The notes under the pieces are model-generated. The model searched no databases and was not told the origin of the DNA. It saw only the letters and a list, made by a program, of their open reading frames with translations. This document shows positions 57,350 to 64,000 of a stretch of 64,000 bases of DNA, piece after piece. The number at the start of each line of letters is the position of its first letter. Position 1 is the stretch's first letter. Source of the DNA: Heyndrickxia acidicola. GTDB taxonomy: Bacteria > Bacillota > Bacilli > Bacillales > Bacillaceae_C. The DNA lies in assembly GCF_001636425.1 (NCBI RefSeq), contig NZ_KV440953.1, positions 1,190,847 to 1,254,846 on the forward strand. The letters run 5' to 3'. Made by a program: the position numbers and the translations under genes.

Positions 57350-58351
57350 TTATTTTCCATCGACAATATCCTTAAAGATTTGATAAGACCGCTTTTGCTT
57401 ATCCGCATCATAAATATAGGAAACAGCCATGATTTCATCCACATTATACTTCTCTTGAAAGCTTGTTAGCTGTTTTTTAACCGTATCTTTGCTTCCAGTA
57501 AACGACATGCTGGTCATGGAGGCAGCAACTTCTCGCTCGTAAGGACTCCATAAAGGATCCATACTGTCCACTGGCGGCTGCATAGGGGTTTGTGAACCAC
57601 GGACCACATTTAGGAAAAATTGCTGCATGGTTGTGGATTCTCTTTTCGCTTCATCATCTGTTTCCGCTGCAATCACATTTAAGCATACCATCATATACGG
57701 CTGATTCAGGTATTCAGATGGCTGGAAGCGATCTCGGTAAATGGAGATGGCTTCTTCCATATGTCTTGGTGCAAAATGAGAGGCAAACACATATGGGAGC
57801 CCTAATTTTGCGGCTAAATAAGCTGAGTCTGTCGATGAGCCTAAAATATAGATCGGTACATTTGTTCCAACACCTGGATGGGCTTTGACATAGCCTTGAT
57901 GTTCCTCTGGTCCAAAATAGGTAAGCAAGGCTTGGACGTCCTGAGGAAAGGTGTAGACAGAATCATTTTGTGAACGTCTTAATGCATTTGCTGTTTTCAT
58001 ATCGGTTCCGGGTGCTCTGCCAAGGCCTAAGTCCAAACGGTTTGGATATATGGTGGCCATGGTTCCAAATTGCTCAGCAACGACTAATGCCGAATGATTC
58101 GGCAGCATGACACCGCCGGATCCTACACGGATGGTTTTCGTGTGCTCCAATGTATGCTTGATGAGGATGGAAGTAGCGGAACTGACAAGTGTAGGGGTGT
58201 TATGATGCTCTGCAATCCAATACCGTTTAAATCCCATTTCCTCTGTTGCTTGTGCTAAATCAACCATTGAATCAATGGCGTCTTTGGGTGTCTGTCCTTG
58301 ACGGATGGGCGCAAGATTTAACACAGACACAGGTATCTGTATAGTACTCAT
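57350..58351 (-). CDS. LLM-class flavin-dependent oxidoreductase
   Basis: A 333-residue luciferase-like TIM-barrel protein with the conserved beginning [35 protein letters not shown] near residue 45, [20 protein letters not shown] near 75 and [13 protein letters not shown] near 105, the last two binding flavin phosphate. Related to B. subtilis YwcH/YddN. It uses reduced flavin to oxidise an unidentified organic substrate. It is monocistronic, with AAAGGAACC before the ATG. Confidence 0.92.
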   Translation of the reverse strand: MSTIQIPVSVLNLAPIRQGQTPKDAIDSMVDLAQATEEMGFKRYWIAEHHNTPTLVSSATSILIKHTLEHTKTIRVGSGGVMLPNHSALVVAEQFGTMATIYPNRLDLGLGRAPGTDMKTANALRRSQNDSVYTFPQDVQALLTYFGPEEHQGYVKAHPGVGTNVPIYILGSSTDSAYLAAKLGLPYVFASHFAPRHMEEAISIYRDRFQPSEYLNQPYMMVCLNVIAAETDDEAKRESTTMQQFFLNVVRGSQTPMQPPVDSMDPLWSPYEREVAASMTSMSFTGSKDTVKKQLTSFQEKYNVDEIMAVSYIYDADKQKRSYQIFKDIVDGK

Positions 58352-58794
58352 TTCAATTGGTTCCTTTCTTCATTAAAATCTATTACTATCGTATCAATTA
58401 TCCAATCAGAAACAAACTAAACTGGCTTGAGGTGAAGGAATTTATTTTTATAAATAAGGATGACCTTTAACAAGTGATAAGGCACTCTATTTTCTGTTTA
58501 GTCAAAATCATCACGAACAATTTGAGCAACTATGTGAAAATACATTCAGTGAAAATCTGCGACTGGCTCCAAAAGTTCCTCTTGTAAAATGAACATTTCC
58601 TTACAGCAGTAAATAATATCAATTCACTAAAGAATGCCACATTGGAAATTGCCCATTTCTAGAATAGCTTAGCAGCTATAATTGGTATTTTACTTATATT
58701 GAAAATTTGGAACATAGTGTTTCAGGAATACATATAGGCTGTTTGTTCGTATACATACTGTTTCTTCACACTCTTTTTCAGTCGATTGCAATAA
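58352..58794. other. 443-base intergenic stretch
   Basis: Only a short coding-like plus-strand end (NHHEQFEQLCENTFSENLRL with APKVPLVK and a stop, near 58506-58592) is seen; it has no start. No gene is called. Confidence 0.3.
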
Positions 58795-58820
58795 AAACCC
58801 TGCCATAGGCAGAGTTTCTC
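58795..58820 (-). terminator. Terminator after psiE
   Basis: On the minus strand AAACTCTGCC-TAT-GGCAGGGTTTTT forms a hairpin with a T run, 17 bases after the stop. Confidence 0.75.
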
Positions 58821-58836
58821 TAAAAATAGATTCAAG

Positions 58837-59265
58837 TTAATGCCGATCTTTTTTCAATGAGATATAACTTAGAATACTATAGCTGATAACAAGCACTAAA
58901 ATGGCGCCTGCGAACATAAATGTATTAAGCGCGTCCACGTGGTGGACAATGATTAAGCGAATCATGGCGGTAATGCCTATGTATAGAAAATATCTCAGTG
59001 GAAAATGATAATTCTCTTGAAAATATTTTATAATCATCGACAAAAATTCAAAGTACAGGAAAAACACCAGGGTTCGGTCAAGAATTTTATCATCCATTAG
59101 AATTCCCGTATAGAGGGATGCATGGATAAAAAAATATACTTCTTTCGCTAATGAAATACATAAGACAATGGCCAATAAGATTAATGCGGTATTTAATGCA
59201 ATTTGCAGAATAAAAGGAATCTTAAAATTTGGCTTTTTTCTTCTTTTTCCTTCTTGTTGTTTCAT
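58837..59265 (-). CDS. psiE: PsiE-family membrane protein
   Basis: The 142-residue protein has a basic N-terminus (KRRKKPNFKIPF) and four membrane segments; the segment arrangement with KEVYFFIHASLYTG, FFLYFEFLSMIIKYF, YFLYIGITAMIRLIIVHH matches the phosphate-starvation-inducible PsiE family. Its function is unknown. Starts behind AGGAGGCAGCT. Confidence 0.85.
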   Translation of the reverse strand: MKQQEGKRRKKPNFKIPFILQIALNTALILLAIVLCISLAKEVYFFIHASLYTGILMDDKILDRTLVFFLYFEFLSMIIKYFQENYHFPLRYFLYIGITAMIRLIIVHHVDALNTFMFAGAILVLVISYSILSYISLKKDRH

Positions 59266-59382
59266 AGCTGCCTCCTGGTCTTGAAAATAGCGGGGTTATG
59301 AAAGAGTTCGTTTGTTCATTCTCCTAACTTAATGATACTTCCCTCTTTTTAAAATTAAAAACCACTTTGCTGCTGAAGTTCC

Positions 59383-59865
59383 TTGGAAGGTTCTACTCTT
59401 TTGGATTATTTTCTCAGATATGGAAAACCTAAATACTGTCCATCTTACCTTTTAGGCAATTCATCGCGTGGAAAGAAGGAAAAGCTTTTGGAAAAGAACA
59501 TCATTGATCTTATGGATGATTTGCAGAAGAAACAATTACAGGAAGTGATCGGAGGAATGACGTTCACTAAAAACTTCCGCTCTCCCTCTGCTGAGGAGTG
59601 GTATGTGTTTTTGCCTGGCTTTAAAGATCCTGTGACAGGAGGGGCTGCAGGCAAAGTGATCGTGCATTATAACCTATTTGATACGAAGCATATTTTTATC
59701 AATACCACCATTATTTTAGATGATCCCGCCCTCCACCAAAAAGAAGTGCATGGACTGGTCTACGGAATTTGCGATGAGCTTGTCAACCGTTTGGTGGGAT
59801 ATGCCGACACGCTGCTGTCCGTTCATTCAGGGGAAAATTCGTATCATGCGGAGTATAAACAGTAA
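59383..59865 (+). CDS. Conserved-looking hypothetical protein, start uncertain
   Basis: A frame of 160 codons opens at a TTG with no ribosome site and encodes a globular protein (LLEKNIIDLMDDLQKKQLQE, FRSPSAEEWYVFLPGFKDP, GKVIVHYNLFDTKHIFINTT, VHGLVYGICDELVNRLVG). Codon use and composition look real. I do not recognise the family. The missing start may mean an N-terminal lesion or an unusual start. Confidence 0.55.
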   Translation: MEGSTLLDYFLRYGKPKYCPSYLLGNSSRGKKEKLLEKNIIDLMDDLQKKQLQEVIGGMTFTKNFRSPSAEEWYVFLPGFKDPVTGGAAGKVIVHYNLFDTKHIFINTTIILDDPALHQKEVHGLVYGICDELVNRLVGYADTLLSVHSGENSYHAEYKQ

Positions 59866-59913
59866 TCCAAGAGAGATCCCCTGCCCTTTTGAATGAGTGG
59901 GGATACCCTTTGT

Positions 59914-60093
59914 CTACAGCCCTCCGCAGCCGGGATTAGGATGGTCGCTTTTTTTCGAGGATTTTTCCGGTTTAATCGTAACCGTTTCAAGCCCATAGCC
60001 GGTTGAACTGTTTTCCAGCTCCTGATTGCTCGGATTACTTTTTTCATCAACAATCGACTTACCTTCATGATCATCATCATGGCTGTTTGTCAT
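59914..60093 (-). CDS. Small hydrophilic protein, 59 residues
   Basis: Starts at ATG 60093 (TNSHDDDHEGKSIVDEKS) seven bases behind AGGAGA. It is rich in Asp, Ser, Lys and Asn and ends NPGCGGL, without any hydrophobic core. No family is recognised. It follows the DUF1292 gene on the same strand by 35 bases. Confidence 0.55.
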   Translation of the reverse strand: MTNSHDDDHEGKSIVDEKSNPSNQELENSSTGYGLETVTIKPEKSSKKSDHPNPGCGGL

Positions 60094-60128
60094 TGATTTC
60101 ATCTCCTGTTTAAGAATAATTTTTTTTA

Positions 60129-60380
60129 TTAGTCAATAATGGGATTATCCTGTAGGGAATTGTGATACTCATCAAAAATAGCCTTGCTTTCCTTGGAATC
60201 TTCAATTCCGGTTAAATATTGGTCGCCCTCTTCCCCTTCAATCATCAAAAAGGTTTTGTTATCTGCTGATACAAGGGCAAACGATTTGTCGTTCATAGTA
60301 AATAAGGCTTCCACTGCAAATTCTCTTTGATTTCCTTCTTCGTCCTCAATCATGATGAAATCCTTTATGTCGTCCTTCAT
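60129..60380 (-). CDS. DUF1292 protein (YrzB-like)
   Basis: An 83-residue acidic protein typical of DUF1292: IMIEDEEGNQREFAVEALF, SFALVSADN, FLMIEGEEGDQYLTGIEDSK. The family is common in Firmicutes and uncharacterised. Ribosome site AGGTGA precedes it. Confidence 0.85.
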   Translation of the reverse strand: MKDDIKDFIMIEDEEGNQREFAVEALFTMNDKSFALVSADNKTFLMIEGEEGDQYLTGIEDSKESKAIFDEYHNSLQDNPIID

Positions 60381-60465
60381 TTAAACAGTCACCTCATTCA
60401 TGGGAATGAGTATACTATGCCCATTTTGGCGAGAGATATGTTTGAAGTGATCTTGATGATTTTGC

Positions 60466-60499
60466 TAAAAAAAAGAGGCTGGTTATGTCCCAGCCTCTT
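60466..60499 (-). terminator. Terminator downstream of the rph unit
   Basis: On the minus strand AGAGGCTGG-GACATAA-CCAGCCTCT precedes eight T. It lies 41 bases past the small membrane protein gene. Confidence 0.8.
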
Positions 60500-60539
60500 C
60501 CCTGTTTACAACCCATATCCTGTTGAATCTTTTTGGTTA

Positions 60540-60710
60540 CTATTTATTGACGAGGTTTCTTACTCCCGTATCAATATCGTCTAAATATCCATTTAGTGAA
60601 GATAATTCATTACCGATGTAAAACAATGCAATAACACTTAATACTAACAAGACTAAAACGACAATCTTAAAATGGTAACCATTTTTTCCGTTGTAATCTC
60701 CATTTCCCAT
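60540..60710 (-). CDS. Small single-span membrane protein, 56 residues
   Basis: From ATG 60710 behind AGGAAGAGG the frame reads GNGDYNGKNGYHFKIVVLVL... with one hydrophobic helix (about residues 14-34) and an acidic tail LSSLNGYLDDIDTGVRNL, stop at 60540. Short, but start signal, membrane segment and terminator agree that it is real. It follows rph by 50 bases on the same strand. Confidence 0.6.
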   Translation of the reverse strand: MGNGDYNGKNGYHFKIVVLVLLVLSVIALFYIGNELSSLNGYLDDIDTGVRNLVNK

Positions 60711-60760
60711 TCCTCTTCCTATACGGTGTTGGGAAATGCTGTTCTTTTTCTCCTTGATTA

Positions 60761-63430
<2,670 letters not shown>

Positions 63431-63443
63431 CTATTTCGCTCAT

Positions 63444-64000
63444 TTTTTATATGATATAATTATAGTGGGAAGGAGTAGGTTCACTTTTTCCTAATAAACT
63501 AATCCCCCGTTTTTACACCACAAAGGCAGTTCCTATTCCTTTTTTATCCTCTACTATTAACCTTCACATAACTCCATCCTCTCCATCGTAAGGAAGTGGT
63601 AAAACTTATTTACGGCCAGTTGTGAAATAAGTCAATCTTTTCCTGCCGATTACCGGAGGACATCGGTTTTCATTTACCCATTCACGGGTAATCAATGTTT
63701 ACATCGATGCAAACTGTGTAAAAAGGACAATCTTCTTCACGCCTGGTTCTCGGTCATCTTTGCATTTTGCTTCAGTAATAAACCAATGAATTATGTGCAG
63801 CATTCACACCAGGGTAGTATTCATTTTATTTGATTAGGAGTAAGTACCTAAAATCTGCCCAAAAAGACAAGATGCTCAGATTCCTATTACAAAAAGTGAA
63901 TTTCCAGTTAAACTGTAACGTAAGATCCTTTCAATCCACACCTTTTTGGTGTTTATTGCCTAATCCCATGTTTCTTCTTGAAGTAAACTGACCCGTTAAC
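63444..64000. other. 557-base right edge without a gene
   Basis: No frame or RNA gene is recognised. A short TTACCC/GGGTAA palindrome near 63677-63692 is the only structure. Confidence 0.3.

Overview
The window reads as chromosome of a spore-former-type Bacillaceae (Bacillus/Neobacillus/Peribacillus-like): low-GC DNA, strong AGGAGG ribosome sites, a Bacillus-order rbsRKDACB ribose operon with cre-like CcpA sites, DUF2515 (YppC-like), CBO0543, DUF1292 and PsiE-family genes, and a SigL-type (sigma-54) promoter with its own enhancer-binding activator. The species cannot be named from sequence alone.

Layout. 1-4.6 kb: a lactone/hydroxy-acid catabolic operon (aldehyde dehydrogenase, lactonase, iron alcohol dehydrogenase) on the minus strand, divergent from a PAS-PAS-AAA+-HTH sigma-54 activator. 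The intergenic region has a perfect -24/-12 promoter and three copies of a GGTGA-N6-TCACC enhancer element. 5.4-11 kb: DUF2515, a membrane protein, a frameshifted pepF and a sugar-dehydrogenase-like protein. 11.3-17.4 kb: complete ribose operon. 17.4-21.9 kb: decayed permease, CrtO-like acyltransferase, then a dehydrogenase/SDR/BASS-transporter operon. 21.9-29.8 kb: an acoABCL-like 2-oxo acid/acetoin dehydrogenase operon, a MocR regulator and an MFS transporter.

30.3-54 kb is an accessory, visibly more AT-rich defence island: a frameshifted PD-(D/E)XK-like gene; a three-gene McrBC-like operon (DUF3578-AAA+, DUF2357 nuclease, NucS-like nuclease with a PUA/EVE-like tail); a solitary RecB-like nuclease; a type I restriction-modification operon (hsdM, hsdS, hsdR) followed by a 914-residue AbiH-like protein; a DUF2971 gene with a decayed GIY-YIG gene; a decayed HTH gene; a decayed tyrosine integrase; and, beside the integrase, a degenerate 3' part of a tRNA-Leu(CAA) that looks like an attachment-site scar. 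Several decayed genes and IS3 fragments lie between them.

54-64 kb returns to ordinary chromosome: a small CxxC protein, remnants of a cupin and a hydantoinase-B gene, an FMN-dependent glutamate-synthase-like protein, a luciferase-like oxidoreductase, PsiE, small proteins and a rifampin phosphotransferase.

The most striking observation is the last gene of the hsd operon. Its N-terminus is AbiH-like (with a SIR2-like motif order) and its last ~160 residues are homologous, about half identical by eye, to the C-terminal domain of the adjacent HsdR. In type I enzymes that HsdR domain contacts the methyltransferase core, so this protein looks like an abortive-infection effector built to dock on the same HsdM/HsdS complex, in the manner of the PrrC guard. 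This model is inference and is testable.
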